Source of the DNA: Streptomyces sp. NRRL F-6676
GTDB taxonomy: Bacteria > Actinomycetota > Actinomycetes > Streptomycetales > Streptomycetaceae
Assembly (NCBI RefSeq): GCF_000725625.1
Contig: NZ_JOHS01000025.1
Coordinates: 18,980-82,979, forward strand
DNA: 64,000 bases
Direction of reading: 5' to 3'
This document shows positions 55,871 to 64,000 of this stretch, in pieces. The translations under genes and the position numbers were made by a program. The notes under the pieces were generated by a model. It searched no databases. It saw nothing but the letters and a program-made list of their open reading frames with translations, and had not been told where the DNA came from. Position 1 is the first letter of the stretch; each line of letters begins with the position of its first letter.

Positions 55871-57046
55871 GTGAACGACGCCTCCTTCGCCGCCCTGCTC
55901 ACCCCCGAGGGCCGCGCCCTCCTCGACGAGGTGCGGGGCACCGACCCGGCGCGCGAACTCGCCGTCGCCACCCGGCTGCGCCGCACGCACCCCGCGGAGC
56001 TGGTGTCGGCCGCCCTCGCGCAGGCACGGCTGCGACAGCGGGCGGCGGCGAAGTTCCCGGCCGCCGACGCCGAACGGATGTTCTTCACGCCTCACGGTGT
56101 CGAGCAGTCGACCCGCACCACGGTGGCGGAGTACCGCGCCCGGCGGCTGCGCGCGCTCGGCGTCACCTCCGTCGCCGACCTGTGCTGCGGCATCGGCGGC
56201 GACGCCCTCGCGCTCGCCCGCGCCGGCATCCGGGTCCTGGCGGTGGACCGGGACCCGCTGACCGCGGCCGTGGCGCGGGCGAACGCCGAGGCGCTCGGGC
56301 TCGCGGATCTCGTCGAGGTGCGCGAGGCGGACGTCACCACGGTCGACACCTCCGGGTACGACGCCGTCTTCGTGGACCCGGCCAGGCGCGGCGGACGCGG
56401 CCGGGTGTTCGACCCCGAGGCGTACTCACCCCCGCTCTCCTGGGCCGTCACCGCCGCCCGCGGCGCGCCCCACGCCGCGCTCAAGGTCGCGCCCGGCATC
56501 CCGCACGAGGCGGTGCCGGGCGAGGCCGAGGCGGAGTGGATCTCCGACGGCGGGGACGTGAAGGAGGCGGTGCTGTGGTTCGGCACCGAGCCCGGCCTCG
56601 TCCGCTCCACGCTGCTGCCGGACGGGCACACCCTGCGCGGGCGCGGCCTCCCCGACCCGCCGGTCCGCCCCCTGGGCCGCTATCTGTACGAGCCCGACGG
56701 CGCCGTCATCCGGGCGCATCTGGTCGCCGAGGTGGCCGAGGAGGTCGGCGGCGGGCTGATCGACGCGACGATCGCGTACGTCACCGCCGACGCGCCCCGG
56801 CCCACGCCGTACGCGACCCGGTACGAGATCACCGACCAACTCCCCTTCCACGTCAAGCGGTTGAAGGCGCTGCTGCGGGAGCGCGAGGTCGGCGTCCTGA
56901 CCGTCAAGAAGCGCGGGTCGGCCGTCGAACCGGAGGAACTGCGGCGCAAGGTGCTGCCGAAGCCGTACGGCCGCGCGGCGGTGACCGTCTTCCTGACGCG
57001 GAAGGAGGGGGCACCGGTGATGCTGCTGGGGCACCCGGTGCCGTAG
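55871..57046 (+). CDS. SAM-dependent methyltransferase with THUMP-like C-terminus
   Basis: 391 residues. Class I methyltransferase motifs are VADLCCGIGGDALALARAGI (SAM-binding) and VFVDPARRGGRGRVFDPE, with acidic VDRDP at motif II. The C-terminal region (LKVAPGIPHEAVPGEAEAEW, then FHVKRLKALLREREVGVLTV) matches THUMP-like domains, suggesting an RNA or small-molecule substrate. The GTG at 55871 has a CACAAT box 6 nt upstream (leaderless). Substrate unproven. Confidence 0.85.
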   Translation: MNDASFAALLTPEGRALLDEVRGTDPARELAVATRLRRTHPAELVSAALAQARLRQRAAAKFPAADAERMFFTPHGVEQSTRTTVAEYRARRLRALGVTSVADLCCGIGGDALALARAGIRVLAVDRDPLTAAVARANAEALGLADLVEVREADVTTVDTSGYDAVFVDPARRGGRGRVFDPEAYSPPLSWAVTAARGAPHAALKVAPGIPHEAVPGEAEAEWISDGGDVKEAVLWFGTEPGLVRSTLLPDGHTLRGRGLPDPPVRPLGRYLYEPDGAVIRAHLVAEVAEEVGGGLIDATIAYVTADAPRPTPYATRYEITDQLPFHVKRLKALLREREVGVLTVKKRGSAVEPEELRRKVLPKPYGRAAVTVFLTRKEGAPVMLLGHPVP

Positions 57047-57068
57047 GAACACGGGAGCCCCCGCCCCG

Positions 57069-57320
57069 TCACACCTGTTCGAACCGCCAGCGGTGCACCG
57101 GACGGGTCACCAGCTCCCCGCCCGGCTCCGGGAGTTCCGGCAGCCCGGGGGCGTCGTAGGGCGCGTCCCACCAGGTGATGACCAGGACCCTGTCCTGCGG
57201 GGCGCGGAAGGTCTCGCGGCGCAGCGGCGCGGGCGCGAGCTCCTGCTCCCCCGCCCACGCCAGCAGCTCCTCGCCCCGGCCGGCCACCGCCCGGGCCTCC
57301 CACATCAGCGCGACGGTCAC
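57069..57320 (-). CDS. Small hypothetical protein downstream of tsaD
   Basis: 83 residues. It is rich in Glu/Trp and looks like a compact single-domain fold (VALMWEARAVAGRGEELLAW, then VLVITWWDAPYDAPG). It resembles small antibiotic-biosynthesis-monooxygenase-like ferredoxin folds only weakly. The GTG at 57320 lies 36 nt after the tsaD stop, so it is probably the last gene of the tsaB-rimI-tsaD unit. Confidence 0.6.
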   Translation of the reverse strand: MTVALMWEARAVAGRGEELLAWAGEQELAPAPLRRETFRAPQDRVLVITWWDAPYDAPGLPELPEPGGELVTRPVHRWRFEQV

Positions 57321-57356
57321 GACGACCGGCCCTCCCTCACGAGAACAGGTATCCGT

Positions 57357-58481
57357 TCACGAGTACAGGTTCTCCTTGCTCACCTCGTGCACGTGGTCAT
57401 GACCTTCGTGACGACCGGCACCGGGCACGTGCGACTCCGTCACCGGCAGCGACGAGTCCGCCGACAGGTCCCACGCGGAGGCGGCGCGGCCCCGGGCCAC
57501 CATCTCGGCGCCCAGCGCGGCGACCATCGCCCCGTTGTCCGTGCACAGCTTGGGCCGGGGCACGCGCAGCCGGATGCCGGCCGCCTCGCACCGCTCCTGC
57601 GCCAGCGCGCGCAGCCGGGAGTTGGCGGCGACACCGCCGCCGATCATCAGATGATCGACGCCCTCGTCCTTGCAGAGCCGTACGGCCTTGCGGGTGAGCA
57701 CGTCCACCACCGCCTCCTGGAAGGAGGCCGCCACGTCCCGCACCGGCACCTCCTCGCCCGCCGCCCGCTTGGCCTCGATCCAGCGGGCCACGGCCGTCTT
57801 GAGGCCGGAGAAGGAGAAGTCGTACGCGGCGTCGCGCGGCCCCGTCAGTCCGCGCGGGAACGCGATGGCCTCCGGGTCGCCCTCGCGCGCGTACCGGTCG
57901 ATGACGGGGCCGCCGGGGAAGCCGAGGTTCAGCACCCGGGCCACCTTGTCGAACGCCTCGCCGGCCGCGTCGTCGATGGTGGCGCCCATCGGCCGCACGT
58001 CGGAGGTGATGTCGGAGGAGAGCAGGAGCGAGGAGTGGCCGCCGGAGACCAGCAGCGCCATCGTCGGCTCGGGCAGCGGGCCGTGCTCCAGCTGGTCCAC
58101 ACAGATGTGCGAGGCGAGATGGTTGACGCCGTACAGCGGCTTGCCCAGCGCGTAGGCGTACGCCTTCGCCGCCGAGACGCCGACGAGCAGGGCCCCCGCG
58201 AGCCCCGGACCCGCGGTGACGGCGATGCCGTCGAGGTCGCGGGCGGTCACCCCGGCGTCCTTCAGGGCCCGCTCGATGGTCGGGACCATGGCCTCCAGAT
58301 GGGCGCGGGAGGCGACCTCCGGGACGACGCCGCCGAAGCGCGCGTGCTCGTCGACGCTGGAGGCGACGGCGTCCGCGAGCAGCGTGGTGCCGCGCACGAT
58401 GCCGACGCCGGTCTCGTCGCAGGAGGTCTCGATGCCGAGGACGAGCGGCTCGTCGCGTCGGGCGGCAGCTGAGTCAGCCAT
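57357..58481 (-). CDS. tsaD: tRNA threonylcarbamoyl transferase TsaD
   Basis: 374 residues. ASKHA-type ATPase that, with TsaB and TsaE, attaches threonylcarbamoyl to A37 of ANN-decoding tRNAs. Motifs: [15 protein letters not shown] at the start, the metal-binding [15 protein letters not shown] and [13 protein letters not shown]-terminal His/Asp-rich tail ([10 protein letters not shown]) is unusual. The ATG at 58481 overlaps the rimI stop by 8 nt, so it is translationally coupled. Confidence 0.97.
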   Translation of the reverse strand: MADSAAARRDEPLVLGIETSCDETGVGIVRGTTLLADAVASSVDEHARFGGVVPEVASRAHLEAMVPTIERALKDAGVTARDLDGIAVTAGPGLAGALLVGVSAAKAYAYALGKPLYGVNHLASHICVDQLEHGPLPEPTMALLVSGGHSSLLLSSDITSDVRPMGATIDDAAGEAFDKVARVLNLGFPGGPVIDRYAREGDPEAIAFPRGLTGPRDAAYDFSFSGLKTAVARWIEAKRAAGEEVPVRDVAASFQEAVVDVLTRKAVRLCKDEGVDHLMIGGGVAANSRLRALAQERCEAAGIRLRVPRPKLCTDNGAMVAALGAEMVARGRAASAWDLSADSSLPVTESHVPGAGRHEGHDHVHEVSKENLYS

Positions 58482-59085
58482 GGGGGTCGGTTCCTTGTAC
58501 TGGTCCTGGTACGGGTCCCGGTGCGGGCCCCGATACGGGTCCGGGCAGCGGCTCCTGTCCGGTGGTGACAGCGGTGACGGCGGTGACCGGGTCGGTCAGG
58601 CGCATGACGACGGCGTCCACGTTGCCCGGCTGGTAGTAGCCGCGCCGGAAGCCGATGGCCTCGAAGCCGAAGCGCTCGTACAGCTTCTGCGCACGGACGT
58701 TGTCGACGCGGCACTCGAGCATGACCTCGGCGCACTCGAACGCGGTGGCGGCCCGCAGCAGTCCGGTCAGCAGCCGGCCGCCGAGCCCGGTGCCCCACTG
58801 GTCGCGGGCGACGGCGATGGTCTGTACGTCGCCCTGGTCGCCCTGGGCGGCGAGGCCCGCGTAGCCGACGAGGCGCTCCCCGGCGACGGCGACGTAGTAG
58901 CGGCGGGTCGCCTCCGGGCCGCGCGAGTGGGCGAGCTCGGACCAGAACATGCCGCGCGACCAGGCGTCCTCGGGGAACAGTTCGCGTTCCAGTTCGAGGA
59001 CGGGGTCGATGTCCCACCAGCGCATCTCGCGCAGGGCGGGGGTCGTGGGGCCCTCGGGGGTACCGGGCGTCTCGGGTGGGGTCAC
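58474..59085 (-). CDS. rimI: Ribosomal-protein-alanine N-acetyltransferase RimI
   Basis: 203 residues from the GTG at 59085, which overlaps the tsaB stop by 4 nt. GNAT fold: [20 protein letters not shown], acetyl-CoA loop [15 protein letters not shown] and [16 protein letters not shown]. RimI acetylates the N-terminus of ribosomal protein S18. A ~35-residue C-terminal tail is a Pro-Gly-Pro-Val repeat of unknown use. An alternative ATG at 59025 would remove 20 residues. The tsaB-rimI-tsaD order is standard. Confidence 0.93.
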   Translation of the reverse strand: MTPPETPGTPEGPTTPALREMRWWDIDPVLELERELFPEDAWSRGMFWSELAHSRGPEATRRYYVAVAGERLVGYAGLAAQGDQGDVQTIAVARDQWGTGLGGRLLTGLLRAATAFECAEVMLECRVDNVRAQKLYERFGFEAIGFRRGYYQPGNVDAVVMRLTDPVTAVTAVTTGQEPLPGPVSGPAPGPVPGPVQGTDPHG

Positions 59086-59744
59086 TTGGGGGTGACCACC
59101 TTGTAGTTCTTGGGCACCTGCGCGTCGGGGCGGCGCAGGTACAGGGGGCGGGGCGGCAGCAGCTCGGCGCCGGCCGCGAGCCGTTCCACCGCGAGGGAGG
59201 CGAGCGCGGCGGCCGAGACGTGCGCGGGGCCCCGTACGTCGGTGAAGGTGTCGGGGTAGAGGGCGGCGCCCGCGCCGACGGCGGAGAGCCCGGCGACCGC
59301 GTCCGCGAGGTCGGCGGGGCGGTCGACGGCCGGCTCGCCCGCCCGCGTGCGGGGGTCGTCGTAGCGCGCCCAGTAGACCTCCTTGCGCCGGGCGTCGGTG
59401 GCCACGACGAAGGGGCCGGCGATGCCCGCGCCGGCGGCCTCGTAGGCGAGGGCGTCCAGCGTGCACAGGCCGTGCACCGGGACGCCGAGCGCGAGCCCGA
59501 AGGTGTCGGCGGTCATCAGGCCGACGCGCAGCCCGGTGTACGGGCCGGGGCCGACGCCCACGACGACACCGGTGACGGCGTCCAGCCGGGTGCCTGCCTC
59601 GGCGAGGACCCGGTCGACGGCGGGCAGCAGCAGCTCCCCGTGGCGGCGGGCGTCCACCTGGCTCGAGGAGGCGACGACGGACGTGCCGTCGTGCAGCGCG
59701 ACGGTCACGGCGGGGGTGGCGGTATCGAGAGCGAGCAAGAGCAC
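59082..59744 (-). CDS. tsaB: tRNA threonylcarbamoyladenosine complex subunit TsaB
   Basis: 220 residues. LLALDTATPAVTVALHDG at the start and GVGPGPYTGLRVGLMTA in the middle are the TsaB signatures of the same ASKHA fold as TsaD. It acts as a scaffold for TsaD, not a catalyst. It heads the tsaB-rimI-tsaD unit. Confidence 0.95.
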   Translation of the reverse strand: MLLLALDTATPAVTVALHDGTSVVASSSQVDARRHGELLLPAVDRVLAEAGTRLDAVTGVVVGVGPGPYTGLRVGLMTADTFGLALGVPVHGLCTLDALAYEAAGAGIAGPFVVATDARRKEVYWARYDDPRTRAGEPAVDRPADLADAVAGLSAVGAGAALYPDTFTDVRGPAHVSAAALASLAVERLAAGAELLPPRPLYLRRPDAQVPKNYKVVTPK

Positions 59745-59876
59745 GCGAACAGCCTACGGCGCCGGAGCCCGCCGTACCGGCGAGCCGGTGCGGCGTACGG
59801 CTGCTGCTACCGTCACAGCGAGCAGGTACGGCCGGAGAAAGTCGTACCAGTCGTACTTCCGGAGAGGTGGGCACAG

Positions 59877-60437
59877 GTGGCCAGGAGCAGCTCGGGATTC
59901 GTGGCCGGGCTCACCGTGGCGGCGGTCGTCGCGGTCGGATTCCTCGCCTACCAGGCGTCGGCGAACGCGCCGGACACGCTGGGCACGCCGGAGAAGGCGA
60001 CGAAGTCGCCGGCGGCCGGGGCGGAGAAGACCCCCGGCGCGAAGAAGGAGCGGGCGGTTGCCGTGCCGAAGGGCTCGGGGACGGGCGAGCGCGTCGTGTA
60101 CGCGCTGGGGGACGACCGGGTGTGGCTGGTCGGCGCGGGCGACAAGGTGCGCCGGACCTTCGAGGTGATGCCGGGGACGGTGGACCCGGCGCCGGGGAAG
60201 TACACGGTGACCTCGCGGACGGCGGCGGTGACGGGGTCGGACGGGCTGCCGATCGAGCACGTGGTGCTGTTCACCTCGGCGGGTGGGGTGCCGGTGGGGT
60301 TCAGTGCGGCGGTGAACGGGTCCACGGCGGAGCCGGACGCGACGAAGAAGCTCGGCGGGATCAGGGAAGGGCGCGCGGACGGCAGCGCGATGTGGGAGTT
60401 CGCGGGGGTGGGGCGGCCGGTGGTGGTCGTTCAGTAG
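59877..60437 (+). CDS. Secreted protein resembling a degenerate L,D-transpeptidase domain
   Basis: 186 residues. One N-terminal membrane helix or signal anchor (GFVAGLTVAAVVAVGFLAYQ) is followed by an Ala/Lys-rich spacer. The rest (VVYALGDDRVWLVGAGDKVR, then PAPGKYTVTSR and IEHVVLFTS) has a YkuD-like beta pattern. The catalytic H-x-S-x-G-C motif of YkuD enzymes is absent, so it should be inactive if homologous. The GTG at 59877 has GGAGAGG upstream. It is divergent from tsaB. Assignment tentative. Confidence 0.55.
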   Translation: MARSSSGFVAGLTVAAVVAVGFLAYQASANAPDTLGTPEKATKSPAAGAEKTPGAKKERAVAVPKGSGTGERVVYALGDDRVWLVGAGDKVRRTFEVMPGTVDPAPGKYTVTSRTAAVTGSDGLPIEHVVLFTSAGGVPVGFSAAVNGSTAEPDATKKLGGIREGRADGSAMWEFAGVGRPVVVVQ

Positions 60438-60461
60438 GTGGGGTGGGGGGTCGCCCGGGGG

Positions 60462-60659
60462 TTTTTCGCCCCCGCCGCCCCTACCCTTCCCATCCGTTCA
60501 AGGGGCTCCGCCCCTTGGACCCCGGACATGCGGGTGGGTGGGGCTTCTCGCGCAGTTCCCCGCGCCCCTTTCAGGGGCGCGGGGAACTGCGCAATCCTTT
60601 AACGGGGGTCCGGGGGCATAGCCCCCGGGGACGGGATGGGTAGGGGCGGCGGGGGCGAG
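60462..60659. repeat. Dispersed repeat copy 2 within a ~200-bp inverted repeat element
   Basis: The left arm (from 60462, TTTTTCGCCCCCGCC) and right arm (ending about 60659, GGCGGGGGCGA) are complementary over about 30 nt. In the middle, GCGCAGTTCCCCGCGCCCC (60551-60569) pairs perfectly over 19 bp with GGGGCGCGGGGAACTGCGC (60575-60593), loop TTTCA. Smaller hairpins sit in both arms. The left half matches 52191-52309. A MITE-like or terminator-like Streptomyces element. Confidence 0.8.
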
Positions 60660-60760
60660 GAGATCGCGCGGGCCGCCGCGCAGGCGGAGAGCAGGTCCCG
60701 CATGGAGATGCCTGCCGCGCCTCGCGGGGCCGGCATGGACAAGGGCGACTCGTCGTGCAT
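60599..60760 (-). CDS. 53-residue ORF downstream of an iron box
   Basis: The ATG at 60758-60760 has AGGAGG at ideal 6-nt spacing. It starts MHDESPLSMPAPRGAAGISM, then RDLLSACAAARAIS with one Cys, and ends in a Pro-rich tail (PPPPLPIPSPGAMPPDPR) encoded by the inverted-repeat element, so the 3' half may be an intrusion. The iron box 35-54 nt upstream argues that it is transcribed when iron is low. No family is recognised. Confidence 0.55.
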   Translation of the reverse strand: MHDESPLSMPAPRGAAGISMRDLLSACAAARAISSPPPPLPIPSPGAMPPDPR

Positions 60761-60793
60761 GGACGCCTCCTGGAACACCTCGGCGCCGGACTT

Positions 60794-60813
60794 TGGTTAG
60801 GTATACCTAACCA
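60794..60813. promoter_or_regulatory. DmdR/DtxR-type iron box
   Basis: TGGTTAGGTATACCTAACCA is a perfect 20-bp palindrome, close to the consensus TTAGGTTAGGCTCACCTAA bound by DmdR1 in Streptomyces. TATACC inside could be the -10 of a minus-strand promoter. The only gene it can serve is the 53-residue ORF, as tsaE ends 23 nt upstream on that strand. Confidence 0.82.
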
Positions 60814-60835
60814 GCCCGCAGCCGCCGGCGCAATA

Positions 60836-61411
60836 TCAGGCCGACAGCGGCCCGAGGTCCGCCTCGGCCCACCGCTCCCCCACACCCGCGACCGACACCC
60901 GCCGCACCTCGTCCACCGTGTCGCCCACCGCCCGGTGGATCGTCACGTGCAGCCGCTCGTCCGTCAGCTCCTCGACCTTGCCCTCGCCCCATTCCACGAC
61001 CACCACGGACTCCGGCAGGGACACGTCCAGGTCGAGGTCCTCCATCTCGTCCAGGCCGCCGCCCAGCCGGTAGGCGTCGACGTGGACCAGCGGCGGCCCG
61101 GCCACCAGGGAGGGGTGCACGCGCGCGATGACGAACGTCGGCGAGGTGACCGCCCCGCGCACCTGGAGCCCCTCGCCCAGCCCGCGGGTCAGCGTGGTCT
61201 TGCCGGCCCCCAGTTCGCCGCTGAGCATGACCAGGTCACCGGCGCGTACGAGCTTGGCGAGCCGGCGGCCCAGTTCCCGCATCTGTTCGGGGGAGGCGAT
61301 GGTGAGCTCCGCGGTGACGCCCCCGTAGTCCGGCATGGCGCCGGAATGCCGGACGGCGCCGGAGTCCGGCGTGGGCTCACCCGCGTCGTGCGCTGCTGCT
61401 GGTGCTTCCAT
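60836..61411 (-). CDS. tsaE: tRNA threonylcarbamoyladenosine ATPase TsaE
   Basis: 191 residues. P-loop ATPase: Walker A GELGAGKTTLTRGLGEGLQV, then SPTFVIARVHP and HVDAYRLGGGLDEMEDL. It drives turnover of TsaBD. About 30 extra N-terminal residues rich in Ala/Pro precede the core; an internal ATG at 61336 is possible. It overlaps the hydrolase gene by 35 nt. Confidence 0.95.
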   Translation of the reverse strand: MEAPAAAHDAGEPTPDSGAVRHSGAMPDYGGVTAELTIASPEQMRELGRRLAKLVRAGDLVMLSGELGAGKTTLTRGLGEGLQVRGAVTSPTFVIARVHPSLVAGPPLVHVDAYRLGGGLDEMEDLDLDVSLPESVVVVEWGEGKVEELTDERLHVTIHRAVGDTVDEVRRVSVAGVGERWAEADLGPLSA

Positions 61412-62648
61412 AAGGCCCCACGGTAGCCCCTGCCGGCACGGCCCCCGCGCGCACGAGGAGGTCGGCGAGACGGTCGGTGACGACCTCGGGATGCTCCAGC
61501 ATCACCAGGTGCCCGGCGTCCGGCACGAGCACCAGTTCGGCGTCGGGGAGCAGCCGGGCGATCTCCTCGCTGTGCTCGCTCGGCGTGACCAGGTCGTCGA
61601 CGCCGGCGAGGACCAGCACCGGCAGCTCCGTGAAGTGCGCGAGCGCCTCGGTCTTGTCGTGCTCGGTGAACGCCGGGTAGAACTCGGCGACGACATCGAT
61701 CGGGGTGTTCTCGATCATGCGTTCGGCGAAGCGGGCGACCGCGGGGTCGATGTCCCGGGAGGCGAACGAGTACCGCTTGATGATCCCGGCGAAGAGGTCG
61801 GCCGTGGCCCGCCGCCCGCGTTCCACCAGCTCGGCGCGCTGGCCCAGCGCCTTCAGCACCCCGGGGAGTATCCGGCGTACGGCGTTGACGCCCGCGACCG
61901 GCAGCCCGAAGTTGACCTCGCCGAGCCGCCCGGACGACGTCCCGACGAGCGCGATCCCGGCGACCCGCTCCCGGATCAGCTCCGGGTACTGCTCGGCCAG
62001 CGCCATCACGGTCATGCCGCCCATGGAGTGCCCGACGAGCACCAGCGGGCCCTCGGGCGCCGCCGCGTCGAGCACCGCCTTCAGGTCCCGGCCGAGCTGC
62101 TCGATGGTGAGCGGCACCTGCTCGTCCCGCTGTCCGACCCCGCGCCCGGACCGGCCGTGGCTGCGCTGGTCCCAGTGGACGGTGCGGACGACGCCGCGCA
62201 GCGCGGCCCGCTGGAAGTGCCAGGAGTCCTGGTTGAGGCAGTAGCCGTGGCTGAAGACGACGGTGACCGGGGCGGGCGTACGGCGGCCGAACAGCCGGCG
62301 GCGGCGCGGGGCCGGGCCGCCCTCCGGCTCGGCCTCGTCCACCTCGTAGTACAGCTCGGTGCCGTCGCCGGCGTACGCCGTGCCGGGGGTGCCGCGCAGG
62401 GTGCCGTACGGGCCGGTGGAGTCGAGGGCGAGGCGGGCCTTGCGGCGCATGCCGCGGCCGACGGTGAGCCGTTCGACGGCGACGCCGGCGGCGGCGCCCG
62501 CGGCGATCACGCCGACCGCCGCGCCCGCGAGGCCGGCCAGCCGCCAGCTGCCGGTGCCGGTGCCCACGGCGGTGGTGGCGGTGGCGGTGGCGAGGCCGGT
62601 GGCCGCTTCCGCCGCGGCCGTCACGGCGTCCGCGCTGCTCTCGCTCAC
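61377..62648 (-). CDS. Alpha/beta hydrolase with membrane anchor
   Basis: 423 residues. An N-terminal hydrophobic segment (LAGLAGAAVGVIAAGAAAGV) precedes an alpha/beta hydrolase: FSHGYCLNQDSW oxyanion region, nucleophile Ser in LVGHSMGGMTV, Asp in AGVDDLVTP and His in DAGHLVML. The catalytic triad is complete. It lies between alr and tsaE, as in other actinobacteria. Substrate unknown. Confidence 0.9.
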   Translation of the reverse strand: MSESSADAVTAAAEAATGLATATATTAVGTGTGSWRLAGLAGAAVGVIAAGAAAGVAVERLTVGRGMRRKARLALDSTGPYGTLRGTPGTAYAGDGTELYYEVDEAEPEGGPAPRRRRLFGRRTPAPVTVVFSHGYCLNQDSWHFQRAALRGVVRTVHWDQRSHGRSGRGVGQRDEQVPLTIEQLGRDLKAVLDAAAPEGPLVLVGHSMGGMTVMALAEQYPELIRERVAGIALVGTSSGRLGEVNFGLPVAGVNAVRRILPGVLKALGQRAELVERGRRATADLFAGIIKRYSFASRDIDPAVARFAERMIENTPIDVVAEFYPAFTEHDKTEALAHFTELPVLVLAGVDDLVTPSEHSEEIARLLPDAELVLVPDAGHLVMLEHPEVVTDRLADLLVRAGAVPAGATVGPYGSTSSSARRG

Positions 62649-62725
62649 GTCCCGTCCCTCCTCCTCCGGGTCCGTCCGTCGCCCCGCGTGCGGGCCGGCG
62701 CGTGACTCCGCCCGTCGCCTCGTGC

Positions 62726-62761
62726 GTGTGGTGCCTGTGGTGCGTGTCGTGCCTGTCGTGC
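62726..62761. repeat. 9-bp tandem repeat, four units
   Basis: GTGTGGTGC, CTGTGGTGC, GTGTCGTGC, CTGTCGTGC lie in the alr-hydrolase gap just downstream of the alr stop. No function evident. Confidence 0.75.
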
Positions 62762-62777
62762 GTTCACTCGAACGGGG

Positions 62778-63941
62778 TCATGATTCCCGTTCGGCATTCA
62801 CATTCACATGGACGCGGGGCACACGGGTTCCGATCCGGGTCACGATTTCGTACGCGATGGTCCCGGCCGCCTGCGCCCAGTCCTCGGCGGTGGGCTCGCC
62901 GCGGTCGCCCGGCCCGAACAGCACCGCCTCGCTGCCGACCGGGGGCTCGTCGCCGCCGAGGTCCACCACGAACTGGTCCATGGCCACCCGGCCCGCGATC
63001 GTGCGCCACTTGCCGGCGACGAGCACGGGCCCCGAGCCGGAGGCGTGGCGCGGGATGCCGTCCGCGTAGCCGACGGGGACCAGGCCGAGGGTGGTGTCGC
63101 CGGGGGTGACGTAGTGGTGGCCGTAGCTGACGCCGTGGCCGCCGGGGACGTGCTTGACCAGGGCGAGGGAGGCGGACAGCGTCATCACGGGGCGCAGTCC
63201 GAAGTCGGCGGGGGCGCCCAGCTCGGGGCTGGGCGAGATGCCGTACATCGCGATGCCGGTGCGGACCAGGTCGAAGTGGCTCTCGGGGAGGGTCAGCGCG
63301 GCCGGCGAGTTGGCGATGTGCCGCACCTCGGGGCGGACGCCGCGGTCCTCGGCGTACGCGACCATCTCGCGGAAGCGGGCGAGCTGGGGGGCGATGGACG
63401 GGTGCCCGGGTTCGTCCGCGCACGCGAAGTGGGACCACAGTCCGGTGACCCGGACCAGGCCCGCCGCCTCCGCGCGCAGGGCCTCGGCGATCAGTTCCGG
63501 CCAGTCGGCGGGGGCGCAGCCGTTGCGGCCGAGGCCGGTGTCGGCCTTGAGCTGGACGCGGGCGGGGCGGCCGGCGGCGCGGGCCGCGGCGGTGGCCTCG
63601 CGCAATGCCCACAGGGCGCTGACGCCCAGGTCGAGATCGGCCTCGATCGCCTCCCGCCAGGGGCCTCGGGGGGTCCACAGCCAGCACATGATGCGGCCCG
63701 GGAGGCCGGCTTCCCGGAGGGCGAGTGCCTCCTCGGGGGTGGCGGTGCCGAGCCAGCGGGCGCCTGCGGTGAGGGCGGCGCGGGCGCAGGCGAGGGCGCC
63801 GTGGCCGTAGGCGTCGGACTTCACGACGGCCATGAGCTGGGCGCCGGGGGTGCGGGTGCGCAGGGTGCGGACGTTGGCGCGGAGCGCCGCGAGGTCGATC
63901 CGCGCGTGGGCCCGGAGGGGGGCGGTGTCACTGGTCATCAT
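62778..63941 (-). CDS. alr: Alanine racemase
   Basis: 387 residues. PLP-dependent interconversion of L- and D-alanine for peptidoglycan. The PLP Lys41 is in VVKSDAYGHG, the catalytic Tyr is in GVSYGHHYV, and the barrel strands RVQLKADTGLGRNG and TLGLVPVGYADGIP are typical. The tandem ATGs at 63941 and 63938 are alternative starts. First gene of the alr-hydrolase-tsaE unit. Confidence 0.97.
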   Translation of the reverse strand: MMTSDTAPLRAHARIDLAALRANVRTLRTRTPGAQLMAVVKSDAYGHGALACARAALTAGARWLGTATPEEALALREAGLPGRIMCWLWTPRGPWREAIEADLDLGVSALWALREATAAARAAGRPARVQLKADTGLGRNGCAPADWPELIAEALRAEAAGLVRVTGLWSHFACADEPGHPSIAPQLARFREMVAYAEDRGVRPEVRHIANSPAALTLPESHFDLVRTGIAMYGISPSPELGAPADFGLRPVMTLSASLALVKHVPGGHGVSYGHHYVTPGDTTLGLVPVGYADGIPRHASGSGPVLVAGKWRTIAGRVAMDQFVVDLGGDEPPVGSEAVLFGPGDRGEPTAEDWAQAAGTIAYEIVTRIGTRVPRVHVNVNAERES

Positions 63942-64000
63942 GTTGGGGTCAGTGTCTCAAAGGGGGTGGGTGGGGGGATTCCGGCGGGGCGGGTGGGGGG

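Overview
The window is a high-GC actinobacterial chromosome segment that is clearly from Streptomyces. It carries the developmental regulators bldM and whiD, a ShbA-type sigma factor, a sigma-BldN-type promoter, leaderless starts, and the order alr / alpha-beta hydrolase / tsaE / tsaB / rimI / tsaD / groES-groEL / whiD / bldM / sigma / guaB / guaB3 / cholesterol-oxidase-like GMC enzyme / guaA. From memory, the same order is found around groEL1-whiB3-sigD-guaB2-guaB3-choD-guaA in Mycobacterium. It is core chromosome, not an island: no phage, insertion sequence, CRISPR array or tRNA gene was recognised.

Layout. 1-9.1 kb: partial SRPBCC protein, AraC regulator, TDT transporter, small membrane proteins, and a LiaFSR-like envelope-stress module (response regulator and PspC-kinase, divergent from a PspC/LiaF-like protein). 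9.1-14.6 kb: class II aldolase, PPOX-fold protein, guaA, and a chorismate mutase preceded by an apparent Phe/Tyr attenuator (leader peptide plus terminator), then a sortase-anchored surface protein. 14.8-20.3 kb: GMC oxidoreductase, succinic-semialdehyde-type dehydrogenase and two RimK-like ATP-grasp ligases. 20.6-32.7 kb: five consecutive membrane Ser/Thr kinase genes. One is a 1174-residue pseudokinase whose kinase fold is interrupted by about 560 Gly/Pro-rich residues; all five end in related extracytoplasmic domains. 32.9-37.5 kb: serine hydrolase, glpD, and a nucleotide-sugar dehydrogenase homologue lacking its catalytic Cys. 38.1-43.4 kb: guaB3, guaB, sigma factor, bldM, whiD. 43.5-52.1 kb: LysR, MOSC, SDR, a hexanucleotide-repeat protein, a TetR/oxidoreductase pair with a large operator, and hypotheticals. 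52.2-54.8 kb: a 62-bp tandem repeat, then groEL and groES with two CIRCE operators. 54.8-64 kb: lipoprotein deacetylase, THUMP-like methyltransferase, the t6A tRNA-modification genes, a 53-residue ORF behind a DmdR/DtxR-type iron box, and alr.

Themes. Purine synthesis (guaA, guaB, guaB3), t6A modification (tsaB, tsaD, tsaE), cell-wall precursor supply and remodelling (alr, hydrolases, deacetylase), envelope sensing (PspC system, kinases) and sporulation control (ShbA-like sigma, BldM, WhiD) are interleaved. Much of the regulation can be read in the DNA: an attenuator, CIRCE sites, an iron box, a BldN promoter, several perfect palindromes, and nine start codons only 6-8 nt downstream of TANNNT-like -10 boxes.
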